64,000 nucleotides of DNA. Source: Butyrivibrio sp. WCD3002. Lineage in GTDB: Bacteria; Bacillota; Clostridia; Lachnospirales; Lachnospiraceae. The notes below the pieces were generated by a model. The model worked only from the letters and a program-made list of their open reading frames with translations, had not been told where the DNA came from and searched no databases. The translations under genes were made by a program, and so were the position numbers. The DNA lies in assembly GCF_000424265.1 (NCBI RefSeq), contig NZ_AUJO01000012.1, positions 1 to 64,000 on the forward strand. The letters run 5' to 3'. Shown piece by piece: positions 37,033 through 46,125 of the stretch (position 1 is the first letter of the stretch; each line of letters starts with the position of its first letter).

Positions 37033-38539
37033 GATAATCAGACAGCGTATTGCCGGCCTTTCGGCGTTCGCTGTCTTTTTCTATGCGCTCCATGTACTCA
37101 TAGAAGGCAAAGGAAAACTGTCTGTGGGCAATGCAAAAAGCTGCAGTCGGCACGCTTGCGCCCGCAATAATGGTATCAGACTCAGAATGCGACATCACAA
37201 GGAGGGTAGCAGGTATGCTGTCAGATATGATGACACTGTAGCCCGCATATTTTTCGCACAGCCTCTCTGTCTCCTTAAGATGCTCAATATAATCATCTGC
37301 AAAATAGACATACTCCGCCGATCCTATCATATCCGAAAGCGGCATCGCAGCGCCGCTCTTAAAGTCTAAGGACTCCATCCTGCCGGATATTATCTCTGTA
37401 ATTCTTCCGCCACCTTCGAGAAGGGATATCATGTTTTTTCGCATCTGTGATGCCACCTTGATAATAGATGGATCACCTGCTTTTTCTGCAAGCTTTTTTA
37501 CCAGAGCTTCCGGCATGGTCCAGATAGATGGCAACGGACTGGACATATAGAACTTGCCTCCGGACACATCTTCATTTAAAAGAAGGTCCATAAATGCATC
37601 CCTGTTCTTTACCGAGAACATCTTCATAAGCGGCCTGCAGAGCTCGAAATAGTTGCTGTACTCCTTTTCCAACGCAGAAACCACTTCTGTATTTCTGATA
37701 AGGAGATTCACCATATCCTCAGTCTTATTCTCAACAGAGGTAGACACAAGGGCAGAATGACCCTGGGCTATGAAAAGCGATCTCCTGTACACACCATCCC
37801 TAAGCTTTGGATAATAATATGGCTCAATTGCCCCTGTGGAATAAAGAGGCATCCATTTTCTTATAGCCTCCATCATCTCTACAAGATCTCTGCTGATGGT
37901 GTGGACTATCTGTATGCGGGATCCGTTTTTCAAAAGCTGGAAAAGCAGCATTCCCCACTGCCTTGAAAACTCCGGGCTCTCATATAGCCAGCTCATATCC
38001 TCATCGGAATATAAGAACAATTTAAAGGGCTTCTTTTTCATTACAAGAGTCATCAGAAAACGCTTAACGCTCTCCCTTTTTCCCTGATTACCATAGGCCG
38101 CATAGACAGGAACTATCTTATCGTCAGAAGCGGGAGTGATTGCGGATTCATCAAAAGAAATGTCGCCACCGGGCATACTGCCACCATCAAGCATGTTCGT
38201 AATATCCGAAATAAGGTTCAAAACAGGCGCCTGTGTACTTACATCAGGTCCCTGCTCAAGCCATTTATAGAGGCTGCTCTCCAGCTCATCCTTATCGATA
38301 GGAAGCGCATCCGCCCCAAAGATCATCTTAGATACTGCTTCTATCTGGTATACATCTTTTATATTTCTGGAAAAATAAGCGGCAACCTCCTTAGAAAAGG
38401 ACTGATTTTTCGGCGTACCGCGGCTTCCTGATCTGATTCTGCTGATATACGACGGATCAAAAGAAAGTGCTTTCCCCAAAGCTACATTCTTGGTATTCGT
38501 AAGATTCATGAGAAAATCAAGCTTTTCTGAAATATTCAT
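37007..38539 (-). CDS. Large HTH-containing protein of unknown function
   Basis: A 510-residue protein. The first 60 residues form an XRE/lambda-repressor-like HTH (VALGKALSFDPSYISRIRSG near 21-40). The remaining 450 residues are cytoplasmic, mixed helix and strand, and not recognised. Start at 38539 with GGGGGC upstream; a longer reading to 38623 has no ribosome site. It resembles long transcription-regulator-like proteins seen in Lachnospiraceae. Its targets are unknown; the next gene on the same strand, 38729, is a possible one. Confidence 0.7.
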   Translation of the reverse strand: MNISEKLDFLMNLTNTKNVALGKALSFDPSYISRIRSGSRGTPKNQSFSKEVAAYFSRNIKDVYQIEAVSKMIFGADALPIDKDELESSLYKWLEQGPDVSTQAPVLNLISDITNMLDGGSMPGGDISFDESAITPASDDKIVPVYAAYGNQGKRESVKRFLMTLVMKKKPFKLFLYSDEDMSWLYESPEFSRQWGMLLFQLLKNGSRIQIVHTISRDLVEMMEAIRKWMPLYSTGAIEPYYYPKLRDGVYRRSLFIAQGHSALVSTSVENKTEDMVNLLIRNTEVVSALEKEYSNYFELCRPLMKMFSVKNRDAFMDLLLNEDVSGGKFYMSSPLPSIWTMPEALVKKLAEKAGDPSIIKVASQMRKNMISLLEGGGRITEIISGRMESLDFKSGAAMPLSDMIGSAEYVYFADDYIEHLKETERLCEKYAGYSVIISDSIPATLLVMSHSESDTIIAGASVPTAAFCIAHRQFSFAFYEYMERIEKDSERRKAGNTLSDYLKRLLQKR

Positions 38540-38658
38540 ACTCAATTGCCCCCATAAGACTCTTAAGATATAAAAATATCTTTGATATTTTATATTCTGG
38601 CACAAAGCATGACAAAATTCCATTAAGAAAACATGAATTTTTAATTCCGACGCACGCT

Positions 38659-38697
38659 CGAAGGACCTGCCCTTTGGAGATAAGAGCAGGTCCTTCG
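38659..38697 (-). terminator. Hairpin after the 38729 gene
   Basis: A perfect 12-bp stem (38659-38670 with 38686-38697) lies 32 bases beyond the stop of the secreted protein. The minus-strand flank has no T-run, so it may act as a 3' stabiliser or a weak terminator. Confidence 0.5.
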
Positions 38698-38728
38698 CTT
38701 TACCGTGTAGTTTATGAAACGGTGTGGT

Positions 38729-39706
38729 CTATTTAACTGTATCGATTCCCAATGCCATTGGTATAAGCTTTTTATAACTCTCTGTTGCAAAGAACGGCTG
38801 TGATACTGCAACAAAGTAATAATATCCGTCTATAACAGTCATATAGCTATAGATAGCTATTGTAATGCCATTATCATCCATGGTTATCTCACTGATATGG
38901 AACTTCCTTCCGGCTATCTCCACATCTTCTTTATACACAATATTAGGATACATTCCTTCCATGATTCCCACGAAAAGTTCATGGAGCTGATCCTGGTTAA
39001 GAGCTTTGTATTCATCACCGCTTAAGTCCTCGCATTGAATCAGCATATAAGCCAAAGTATCCTTACTCAGGTTGTAGCTGATCATCTGCTGCTCTTCCTC
39101 TACTTCATAGGCTGATGATTCCTTAAATGTATAACTGCCGATCTTCCTCTCTTTATCGTACTTAGGTGTCTCAAATGCATAATCACAGTAGGAAATTCTG
39201 GTCTTATTATCAAGGGTCTCGATTCTGTATGGAGTTGTCATGTACTCATCAGCATACAAAAATGATATTCCGGGAGCATCATAATCGGTCCATCCGGTAA
39301 ACTTACCAAACACTCTGATGTCCTTATCTACAATGCTGTTCATCAGCTTCATAAAATTCTCTGTGGGCTTATCGCCACAGTTTACAACCCAGGCAGTTGT
39401 ATCATTGGTTACAATAAGGCTTCCGGTGTTTGCCTCATAAAAAAAGGCCTTTCCCTGAATCCAGATATTTTTTCCAACAAGCTTGCCATCGTCATTTACA
39501 TAGGCTTTGTTGTCCGTAACTTTTTCAAATCCATCGGTAAACATAGGCTCTGCTACTTCTGATTCCGGAATGGACTGCGCAAGCATATCATGTGTAGTGG
39601 TCTCTTTTGCAGTCTCCTGATCTGTAGCAGCAGCCCTTGCAGAAACAGGCATCATAGCCAGCATAATTGCAAATATCAGTAGTATGGATAAAATTCTTCT
39701 CCTCAT
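38729..39706 (-). CDS. Secreted protein of unknown function
   Basis: A 325-residue exported protein. Start at 39706, where AAAGGAG lies seven bases upstream; the signal peptide then spans residues 1-26 with an ARA-A type cleavage site. The mature part is mixed alpha/beta with a segment (IWIQGKAFFYEANTGSLIV) that looks like an OB-type or beta-barrel fold, followed by a region resembling export-related or lipocalin-like domains. No family assigned. Confidence 0.7.
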   Translation of the reverse strand: MRRRILSILLIFAIMLAMMPVSARAAATDQETAKETTTHDMLAQSIPESEVAEPMFTDGFEKVTDNKAYVNDDGKLVGKNIWIQGKAFFYEANTGSLIVTNDTTAWVVNCGDKPTENFMKLMNSIVDKDIRVFGKFTGWTDYDAPGISFLYADEYMTTPYRIETLDNKTRISYCDYAFETPKYDKERKIGSYTFKESSAYEVEEEQQMISYNLSKDTLAYMLIQCEDLSGDEYKALNQDQLHELFVGIMEGMYPNIVYKEDVEIAGRKFHISEITMDDNGITIAIYSYMTVIDGYYYFVAVSQPFFATESYKKLIPMALGIDTVK

Positions 39707-39794
39707 AAGCACTCTCCTTTTTAACCACATAATGGAACAGGCTCCCACACCCTTTCTACACTTCATACTTCAATTCTAGCATCGGCGAAAGCGC

Positions 39795-39848
39795 AAAAAA
39801 ACACGCAGCAAAGCTCTGTCATTGACAGTTTTTGTCACGTGTTTTTTT
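39795..39848. terminator. Terminator-like hairpin between divergent genes
   Basis: An 11-bp perfect stem formed by A7-CACG (39795-39805) and CGTG-T7 (39838-39848), with a TGACA/TGTCA helix inside, lies in the 277-base region between two divergent genes. It faces away from both genes, so it must lie in a leader or protect against antisense transcription. A -10-like TATAAT for the 39984 gene lies near 39951. Nothing else is clear in this gap. Confidence 0.55.
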
Positions 39849-39983
39849 AGATATTCTTCATAAATATTACTTTGAAATTTTATTTCCAAAAAACGGGTAC
39901 CATTAACAAATAATAAATATTTAAATATACTGGAAGTTGCATTATAATCATTAGGAAAATCAAAGGAAAGGTCTAATATAAGT

Positions 39984-40652
39984 ATGAAAAGAAAAGCAAC
40001 AATAGCTATGATGCTTATGTCCGCTATGTTAATCAGCGCATGCGGCAGCAATCGAAACGATACTCTTTCACAGATATCGACTGACAAAAAGATAGAATCA
40101 AACGGAACAATCCTTGATGTTCTGGTGGCTGATTACTCCACCAATGACGAGATCAAAAAGGCACTCTCAGCCAGCAACATAAGCTACAAGGAAGAGGATG
40201 AAGGTATTTTCAGTGAAGGCACCGTAAAATTCCTTGACTATGACAGCACCTTTGAGATTTACTGCTCCGAGGGCAGTATCTACGAAGCTTATGCCAACAT
40301 ATATTTCTCAGACAAAAATACTTATGACAGTGCAAAAAACACTCTGTCAGATTATTTATCAACCAAAATAAAGGATTCCAAAGGCCTTGAAATCACTTAT
40401 GATTCAGAAACTGATATGACCTATTATCCCATCACAACCTTCAAGTCAGAGGATGAAGAGATGGTGCTTTACCTGACACTGTCCTCCACAGAATTTGAAT
40501 CCACACCCTCCGGAGACTATATGTCCTATGGCTATGAAATAACAGAAGGAACCGCATATCTTTCAGACTGGGATATCATGACTTCTCCTACAGGTGAAGA
40601 CGCCGATATCGAAGACGATGAAGAAACAGATACAGAAGATGAGGATGAATAA
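39984..40652 (+). CDS. Lipoprotein of unknown function
   Basis: A 222-residue lipoprotein with a clear lipobox (ISAC, Cys20). The mature part has two similar-length alpha/beta segments and ends in a strongly acidic tail (about the last 20 residues). The family is not recognised. It has its own terminator and stands alone on the plus strand before module B. Confidence 0.7.
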   Translation: MKRKATIAMMLMSAMLISACGSNRNDTLSQISTDKKIESNGTILDVLVADYSTNDEIKKALSASNISYKEEDEGIFSEGTVKFLDYDSTFEIYCSEGSIYEAYANIYFSDKNTYDSAKNTLSDYLSTKIKDSKGLEITYDSETDMTYYPITTFKSEDEEMVLYLTLSSTEFESTPSGDYMSYGYEITEGTAYLSDWDIMTSPTGEDADIEDDEETDTEDEDE

Positions 40653-40678
40653 TACTGTTATCATTTTTTTATTAATAA

Positions 40679-40711
40679 ATGCCATCTTGAATCAAAAATT
40701 CAAGATGGCAT
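40679..40711. terminator. Bidirectional terminator at the end of module B
   Basis: A perfect 14-bp stem (40679-40692 with 40698-40711) and 5-base loop separates the converging lipoprotein gene and the dehydratase gene. Both flanks are T-rich in the proper sense. Confidence 0.85.
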
Positions 40712-40714
40712 ATT

Positions 40715-42598
40715 TTATGCCGGAGAACTTTCTTTTTCCGGATGATAGGTATCTACTACCTTCGCGACAAGCTGTTTTATATTGGCATCGTTTTTCTTTG
40801 ATGCAGCATCGAGTTCGTCAAGCTGAGCAGCAAAAAGCTCATCATTCATATCGATAGGTCTTCCGATATAGATCATGTTATTAGCTGTTTTCTGCTTACC
40901 CTCCTCGTCCATAAGAATTTCTTCATACATCTTTTCTCCGGGACGAAGACCGGTATAAACAATCTTAATATCCTCATCTGGCTTAAGTCCTGAAAGCTTG
41001 ATGAGATTTCTTGCCATATCATCAATCTTCACAGGCTTACCCATATCAAGAACAAATATCTCACCGCCCTTGGCATAGTAGCTTGCCTGTAAAACCAGGG
41101 ATACAGCCTCAGGAACCGTCATGAAATATCTGACCATATTTTTATCCGTAACAGTGACAGGCCCCCCCTCTGCTATCTGCTGCTTAAAAAGCGGAATAAC
41201 AGAGCCGTTTGATCCAAGCACATTTCCAAATCTGACTGCAGAAAAAACAGTATCAGGATATTTTCTGTCCATCATCTGAATGATCATCTCGCAGATACGC
41301 TTTGTGGCGCCCATAAGTGATGTAGGATTTACCGCCTTATCTGTAGATATCATAACAAAGCGTTTAACCCCATAATTTGCTGCCGCAAGGGCTGTCTTAT
41401 AGGTTCCCATTACGTTATTTTTCACGGCCTCGTTGGGGCTTTTCTCCATAAGAGGTACATGCTTATGAGCCGCTGCATGGAAAATAATGTCCGGTCTGTA
41501 TTCCTTAAGGACGCCTCTGATCCTGCTGGTATTTCGCACAGAACCGATCAGAGCCTGAACATCCAACTGAGGATATGCGCGCTTAAGCTCCTGCTCTATC
41601 TGATAGGCATTATTCTCATAAATATCAAATATAATAAGCTGCTTTGGATCTGCGGCCGCAATCTGCCTGCAAAGCTCAGAGCCGATGGATCCGCCACCGC
41701 CTGTAACCATGCACACCTTATCCTTTATTGAAGAGAAAATCTCACTGTTGTTAACCTTTACCTCGTCTCTCTCAAGAAGGTCCTCAAGATTTACGTCACG
41801 AAGCTTGGATATACTGACTTCACCTGAAACTATCTGTAAAAGTCCGGGAACAGTCTGAAGTTTACAGCCAGTCTCCTTACATATATTCAAAATCTCACGT
41901 CTGTCCTCTACCGGTGCAGATGGAATGGCATAGATGATTCTGTCTATATCGTACTTTTTGCAAAGAGCTACAATATCATCTCTTCCGCCGCCAATCTTTA
42001 TTCCCTGAAGATACCTGCCCCAGGTGGTCCTGTTATCATCAACCAGCACCCTTACCCTGTATGACTTAACCAGCTTAAGATCCGTCAAAAGCTCTCTGGC
42101 AGCATGCCCTGCACCGATAATCATGACATTGTCACGCTCATTTACTTCTTCATCATTATTTTCAAAAAGATGTATGGGACTGCCCTTTACCACCCTGTAA
42201 GAAAAGCGGATGCCAAGGCAAAAGATCATGTTCAGGATAATTGCAATAAAAAGGCAGCTCCTGGGAATATTGAGAAAGCTTATCCTTATCTCTGCAAACA
42301 TCATAAGTGACAGCACAAAATACGCCAGCATGGTGCGGTAAACCTCAGCCAGTGACGCAAAACGCCAAATACTGTGATACAGCCTGAAAACATAATAGAC
42401 CGCTATAGTTGTCACAGCAGCACAGGGCACAAGGATAAGAATATTATCCCTGTACAGCTGTGGTATATCAAAATATCTGAAATCAAAACGAACAAGCAGT
42501 GCCAATACATAAGACACCACCACACTGAGAATATCAGCAATTAAGATTAAAAGCACAAGCGCATAGTATCGCTTTGTCGCTTTATAGAAATTCCCCAT
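40715..42598 (-). CDS. Membrane nucleotide-sugar 4,6-dehydratase (PglF/CapD-like)
   Basis: A 627-residue protein with four N-terminal transmembrane helices (about residues 10-125), a first Rossmann-like domain (MIIGAGHAARE near 158) and a C-terminal extended SDR domain with TGGGGSIGSELC (about 296-307). The active site reads STDKAVNPTSLMGATKR, in which the usual catalytic Tyr of YxxxK is Met, as known for PglF/WbpM-type UDP-GlcNAc 4,6-dehydratases. It should give a UDP-4-keto-6-deoxy-sugar. It ends module B. Confidence 0.9.
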   Translation of the reverse strand: MGNFYKATKRYYALVLLILIADILSVVVSYVLALLVRFDFRYFDIPQLYRDNILILVPCAAVTTIAVYYVFRLYHSIWRFASLAEVYRTMLAYFVLSLMMFAEIRISFLNIPRSCLFIAIILNMIFCLGIRFSYRVVKGSPIHLFENNDEEVNERDNVMIIGAGHAARELLTDLKLVKSYRVRVLVDDNRTTWGRYLQGIKIGGGRDDIVALCKKYDIDRIIYAIPSAPVEDRREILNICKETGCKLQTVPGLLQIVSGEVSISKLRDVNLEDLLERDEVKVNNSEIFSSIKDKVCMVTGGGGSIGSELCRQIAAADPKQLIIFDIYENNAYQIEQELKRAYPQLDVQALIGSVRNTSRIRGVLKEYRPDIIFHAAAHKHVPLMEKSPNEAVKNNVMGTYKTALAAANYGVKRFVMISTDKAVNPTSLMGATKRICEMIIQMMDRKYPDTVFSAVRFGNVLGSNGSVIPLFKQQIAEGGPVTVTDKNMVRYFMTVPEAVSLVLQASYYAKGGEIFVLDMGKPVKIDDMARNLIKLSGLKPDEDIKIVYTGLRPGEKMYEEILMDEEGKQKTANNMIYIGRPIDMNDELFAAQLDELDAASKKNDANIKQLVAKVVDTYHPEKESSPA

Positions 42599-42646
42599 AC
42601 AAAACCTGCTCCTTATCCCAAAGCCAGCCGTCCAGACTTCTATCCA

Positions 42647-43855
42647 TTACATTCTTCCATCAAGGAATTTCCCTGTTTCCTTGTGATTAAAGTTAGGAAT
42701 CATGTCGTTAAATAAGTCTATAAGATCTGCTCTCTCCCAAGCACCTGCCTTTTTCATGGCAGTAACCCTTCTTACGAATTCATCAAGCTTATCACCGTTA
42801 TAAACAGGTTCATTTTTAATGATACCAATAGACTCAAACCTGTTCATATCAAGAACTTCATTATCAGTATAGAACTCCTCAAAATCCTTCTCACCTGTAG
42901 TATCAGAATTAAAGAAATAAACAGGGTACTTGTGCACAGCCTTAAGTTCATTTACCCTGTCTCTTGCCTCCTGCTCTGTATCACACAAAACAGGCTCATA
43001 GCCAAGATTATGCAGGTATTTCTCTGCAATGCTGCTAAAGGTAATAAGATTGAGCTCTTCGCTGAGCTTAGGAAAATAAATATCTCTGTTACCGCCTGTA
43101 AGACATGACAACAGACACAGCTCACCTGACTCCTTGGGTGTTACAAAATATCGTCTTACATCACAGGGTGCTGACAGGGGCTGATTTTTATCTATTCTTC
43201 TGTTGAAGCCGTAAAGAAGACTTCCATCTGAGAATGCAACATTGGCAAATCTCGCCATGGAAAGAGGCATATTCTCGCTGCTTCTGTTTAAGAACATCTC
43301 CATAATGCGCTTGGATGCTCCCATCATATTAACCGGATTTGCTGCCTTGTCAGTTGAAACACAGAAATACTTCTTAGTTCCCATCTCCTGAGCCATGCGC
43401 ATAAGCTTCTCAGTATAAAATATATTTGTATCGACCATACGCATAAGAGTATAGGGATCCTTCTCTGAGCGCACATGCTTAAGAGCAGAGGTGTTGAAAA
43501 TATAATCATAGCCTCCGATACGCTTTTTCTGAGCCTCAATAAAATCCTCGAAAATTTCACTTCCACAGTCTATTGCAAAGGTTGCAAACTCACCTGTGCC
43601 ATATCCAACAGAGGACCTGATGTCTCTTACAAGCTCAACCATGTTATTCTCACTGATATCTACTACATGAAGAACCTTGGGATTTCTGGCAAAAAGCTCT
43701 CTGCAGATAGCTGAACCAATGGTTCCCGCACCACCTACTACAAGAAATCTTGATGAGCTTATGATCTCTGTAAGTTCCTTCTCATTATTCTTAATGTCCA
43801 TATCGAACAGTGGCTCTGTTCTGCCAATCAGTTCAAGTATATTATCTTTTACCAT
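42647..43855 (-). CDS. Soluble SDR nucleotide-sugar dehydratase/epimerase
   Basis: A 402-residue soluble extended SDR protein. The NAD motif GGAGTIGSAIC is at about 40-50 and the active-site stretch STDKAANPVNMMGASKR again has Met in place of the catalytic Tyr. It begins with a 35-residue extension and has about 90 C-terminal residues beyond the fold. It is related to polysaccharide biosynthesis CapD proteins. GAGGAG precedes the ATG. Together with the downstream PglF-like enzyme it points to a rare 6-deoxy or amino sugar. Confidence 0.8.
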   Translation of the reverse strand: MVKDNILELIGRTEPLFDMDIKNNEKELTEIISSSRFLVVGGAGTIGSAICRELFARNPKVLHVVDISENNMVELVRDIRSSVGYGTGEFATFAIDCGSEIFEDFIEAQKKRIGGYDYIFNTSALKHVRSEKDPYTLMRMVDTNIFYTEKLMRMAQEMGTKKYFCVSTDKAANPVNMMGASKRIMEMFLNRSSENMPLSMARFANVAFSDGSLLYGFNRRIDKNQPLSAPCDVRRYFVTPKESGELCLLSCLTGGNRDIYFPKLSEELNLITFSSIAEKYLHNLGYEPVLCDTEQEARDRVNELKAVHKYPVYFFNSDTTGEKDFEEFYTDNEVLDMNRFESIGIIKNEPVYNGDKLDEFVRRVTAMKKAGAWERADLIDLFNDMIPNFNHKETGKFLDGRM

Positions 43856-43905
43856 CGTTTCTCCTCTGCTATTACCGTCAGTCTTCCGATTATTTTATTA
43901 GTGTC

Positions 43906-43934
43906 AAAAAAGGAGCACCCTATCGGACGCTCCT
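43906..43934 (-). terminator. Terminator inside module B (after sugar transferase)
   Basis: On the minus strand a 10-bp stem (43925-43934 with 43911-43920, including two G-U pairs) with a GATA loop is followed by six T's. It lies 20 bases after the sugar transferase stop and 50 before the next gene. Confidence 0.75.
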
Positions 43935-43953
43935 ATTGTATCATAAAGCTTAC

Positions 43954-45375
43954 TTACATTCTCTCCGGGGAGCGTATTTCTTTCCCTGAAACAGCACTCC
44001 TCATCTCATTTTGCTGTTCCTGTGTAAAGCCTTCTGTACTTTCCTTCCTGAATATTACCTTAATTGTCTCAAATATGATCTGAACATCCATAAGGAAAGA
44101 ATAATTTACTATATAGATCATATCGAGCTTCAGCTTATCAAGAGCTGATGTATTATACTTGCCGTAAACCTGAGCGTATCCTGTAAGGCCACCCTTAACC
44201 TTCTGTCTGAACGCAAACTCAGGAATATCCTCGCAGTATTTCTCCACATGCTCTACTCTCTCGGGTCTTGGTCCTACTATGGACATCTCTCCCTTAAGAA
44301 TATTTATAAGCTGAGGAAGCTCATCAATTCTTGTCGCTCTGATAAAATGTCCAACCTTTGTAATACGGTCATCATCTTCACCGGCAGGTCTTGGTTTTCC
44401 ATCCTTCTCAGCATCGACTATCATGCTTCTAAATTTTAGAATCATGAACTTCTCACCACCAAGAGTACATCTCTCCTGCTTAAAAAATACTGGACCGCCG
44501 TCCTCTTTGTGAATAAGCAGCGCAACTACCAGCATTACAGGTGAAGCAACTATAAGTGCAATGGCTGAAAGCAAAACATCCATCACTCTCTTAAGTATTC
44601 TCTGCCATAATGGCATACCTATATTCCTGCAAAAATAAAGTGGCGTATCAAAAAGATTAAGCGCATCGGACGACTTAACTATGATATCAGAGAGCTTGGG
44701 CGTGAAATATACTCTCTTATCCATATCAAAGCATATCTTTATTATGTCGTTTTTCGGTTTACTTGGAATATCATTTATAAGAACAGCATCATAATTTGAA
44801 AGCTTTTTACGAAGCTCTTCTTCTGTTATATCATAGTGAATCTTACCGGTAATCTCGTACTTATCAGGTCTCCCTGCTATCTTCATCAGCAGATCATTCT
44901 CATTTTCACCACCGATTTCTAAAAGTGTCATAGGTGGGAAAAGCGTTCTGTAGGAATTGATCATCGGAACAGAAACAAAGCAAACTATTATACTCTGTAT
45001 TCCGCCAAGCATCAGATAAACAAGTAAAAAGTCAAAGAAAAACCTGAATTGTCCTGTGATAGCCATGGAGATAAATACCTCCAGGAAATTCACGCTAAAA
45101 ATGGCAACAACCTGTGATGCCAAAATATTAGTCTTCCTGTTGACTCCGATCTTATAGCCGCCCACACCCTTAAACATAACTATTGTAAGCACCACGTAAA
45201 TTCCCAGTGCCATTCCAAGGTTACCAAGGCCGGTCAGCTGTCCGGTCGTATTATTTATTTTAACGAAGTTGTACCATACACGCACAAAAAGAGCTGCATC
45301 AATTATAGTTAAAATAGTGCAGCACACAGCTCTGTATAAGTACTTTCCTTCCATTGCTTTCTTTTTTACATTCAT
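43954..45375 (-). CDS. Priming sugar transferase, full length (module B)
   Basis: A 473-residue polyprenyl glycosylphosphotransferase of the WbaP/WcaJ type. It has four N-terminal transmembrane helices (about 12-150), a CoA-binding-like domain (about 155-260), a further membrane segment (about 283-305) and the catalytic domain with KFRSM (about 330), DDRITKVGHFIR, RIDELPQL and SIVGPRPER. It starts the lipid-linked oligosaccharide. The ATG lies only 14 bases from a terminator stem. Confidence 0.93.
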   Translation of the reverse strand: MNVKKKAMEGKYLYRAVCCTILTIIDAALFVRVWYNFVKINNTTGQLTGLGNLGMALGIYVVLTIVMFKGVGGYKIGVNRKTNILASQVVAIFSVNFLEVFISMAITGQFRFFFDFLLVYLMLGGIQSIIVCFVSVPMINSYRTLFPPMTLLEIGGENENDLLMKIAGRPDKYEITGKIHYDITEEELRKKLSNYDAVLINDIPSKPKNDIIKICFDMDKRVYFTPKLSDIIVKSSDALNLFDTPLYFCRNIGMPLWQRILKRVMDVLLSAIALIVASPVMLVVALLIHKEDGGPVFFKQERCTLGGEKFMILKFRSMIVDAEKDGKPRPAGEDDDRITKVGHFIRATRIDELPQLINILKGEMSIVGPRPERVEHVEKYCEDIPEFAFRQKVKGGLTGYAQVYGKYNTSALDKLKLDMIYIVNYSFLMDVQIIFETIKVIFRKESTEGFTQEQQNEMRSAVSGKEIRSPERM

Positions 45376-45385
45376 CCCTTTTCCT

Positions 45386-45419
45386 CAAAAATCGCAGGAG
45401 CAGAATTGCCCCTGCGATT
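45386..45419 (-). terminator. Terminator abutting the sugar transferase start
   Basis: On the minus strand a 13-bp stem (45407-45419 with 45390-45402, one G-U) and 4-base loop is followed by TTT, and then at once by the GAGG ribosome site of the sugar transferase gene. Read-through must be partial, or the downstream gene has another promoter. Confidence 0.7.
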
Positions 45420-45473
45420 CTTAGGTAGATTGTCCTAATTAAGATAATCTTTGGTTCTTAGACAAAGCTAGAA

Positions 45474-46013
45474 TTACTTCTTAACTGTGCCCTTGAATCC
45501 TGCTTTCTTAAGAGCCTTTGCGAAAGCTTTACGCTCCTTTTTGCTCATCTTAGGGCACTTGATTACCATCTTCTTGGTATTCTTACCCTTGAAAGCGTTC
45601 TTCTCAACTGTAAGAGCCTTCTTAGAATTAACCTTAAGAGTCTTAAGCTTCTTAGCTGTTACAGACTTCTTGCAAAGCTTTGTGATTGATGCAGGAAGAG
45701 TAACTGTTGTAGCCTTAGTAAGGTTCTTAAGTGCCCCTGTACCAAGCTCTGTTACAGTGTACTTAACGCCGTTAACCTCAACAGTATCAGCGATAGTTAC
45801 AGACTTCTTTGTGGACTTAGCAACGCTTGTAAGTGTAGCTGTTCCATCAGTTGTTGTCTTAACAGTCTCACCAGTTGTAGCTGCAGCAGATTCCTGAGCA
45901 ACAGGCTTATTAGCTGTTGTAGGGCTTGCTGTCTCAGCTGCGTAAACAGGAGCTGCAAGAACGAGAGAAGCTGTAATAACAGTAGCAAGAGCTCTCCTCA
46001 TGAACTTGAACAT
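45474..46013 (-). CDS. Secreted Lys-rich LRR-like protein, module B
   Basis: A 179-residue exported protein with a signal peptide (about 1-26, VYAAE), an Ala/Thr-rich linker and a short LRR_5-like region (about 85-140: TVTELGTGALKNLTKATTV, then KNAFKGKN), ending in a very Lys-rich, positively charged tail. It is a shortened relative of the secreted protein at 6493-7164. The charge may let it bind an acidic polymer; this is inference. The start at 46013 is set by GGAGG nine bases upstream. It has its own -10 box and a terminator after it. Confidence 0.75.
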   Translation of the reverse strand: MFKFMRRALATVITASLVLAAPVYAAETASPTTANKPVAQESAAATTGETVKTTTDGTATLTSVAKSTKKSVTIADTVEVNGVKYTVTELGTGALKNLTKATTVTLPASITKLCKKSVTAKKLKTLKVNSKKALTVEKNAFKGKNTKKMVIKCPKMSKKERKAFAKALKKAGFKGTVKK

Positions 46014-46060
46014 CTTAGGTGTCCTCCTTTCTTCGTATCGCTCCGAAAGAAACAATACTC

Positions 46061-46066
46061 ATTATA
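46061..46066 (-). promoter_or_regulatory. -10 box of the module B LRR-like gene
   Basis: A consensus TATAAT on the minus strand about 48 bases before the start. No matching -35 box; a small CCGGAA/TTCCGG hairpin (46081-46095), perhaps the end of the kinase transcript, lies upstream. Confidence 0.4.
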
Positions 46067-46125
46067 GTATATCTGAGTAACCGGAAGAATTCCGGATAAC
46101 CCACGTAAATGAATTAAGCTGCGGA

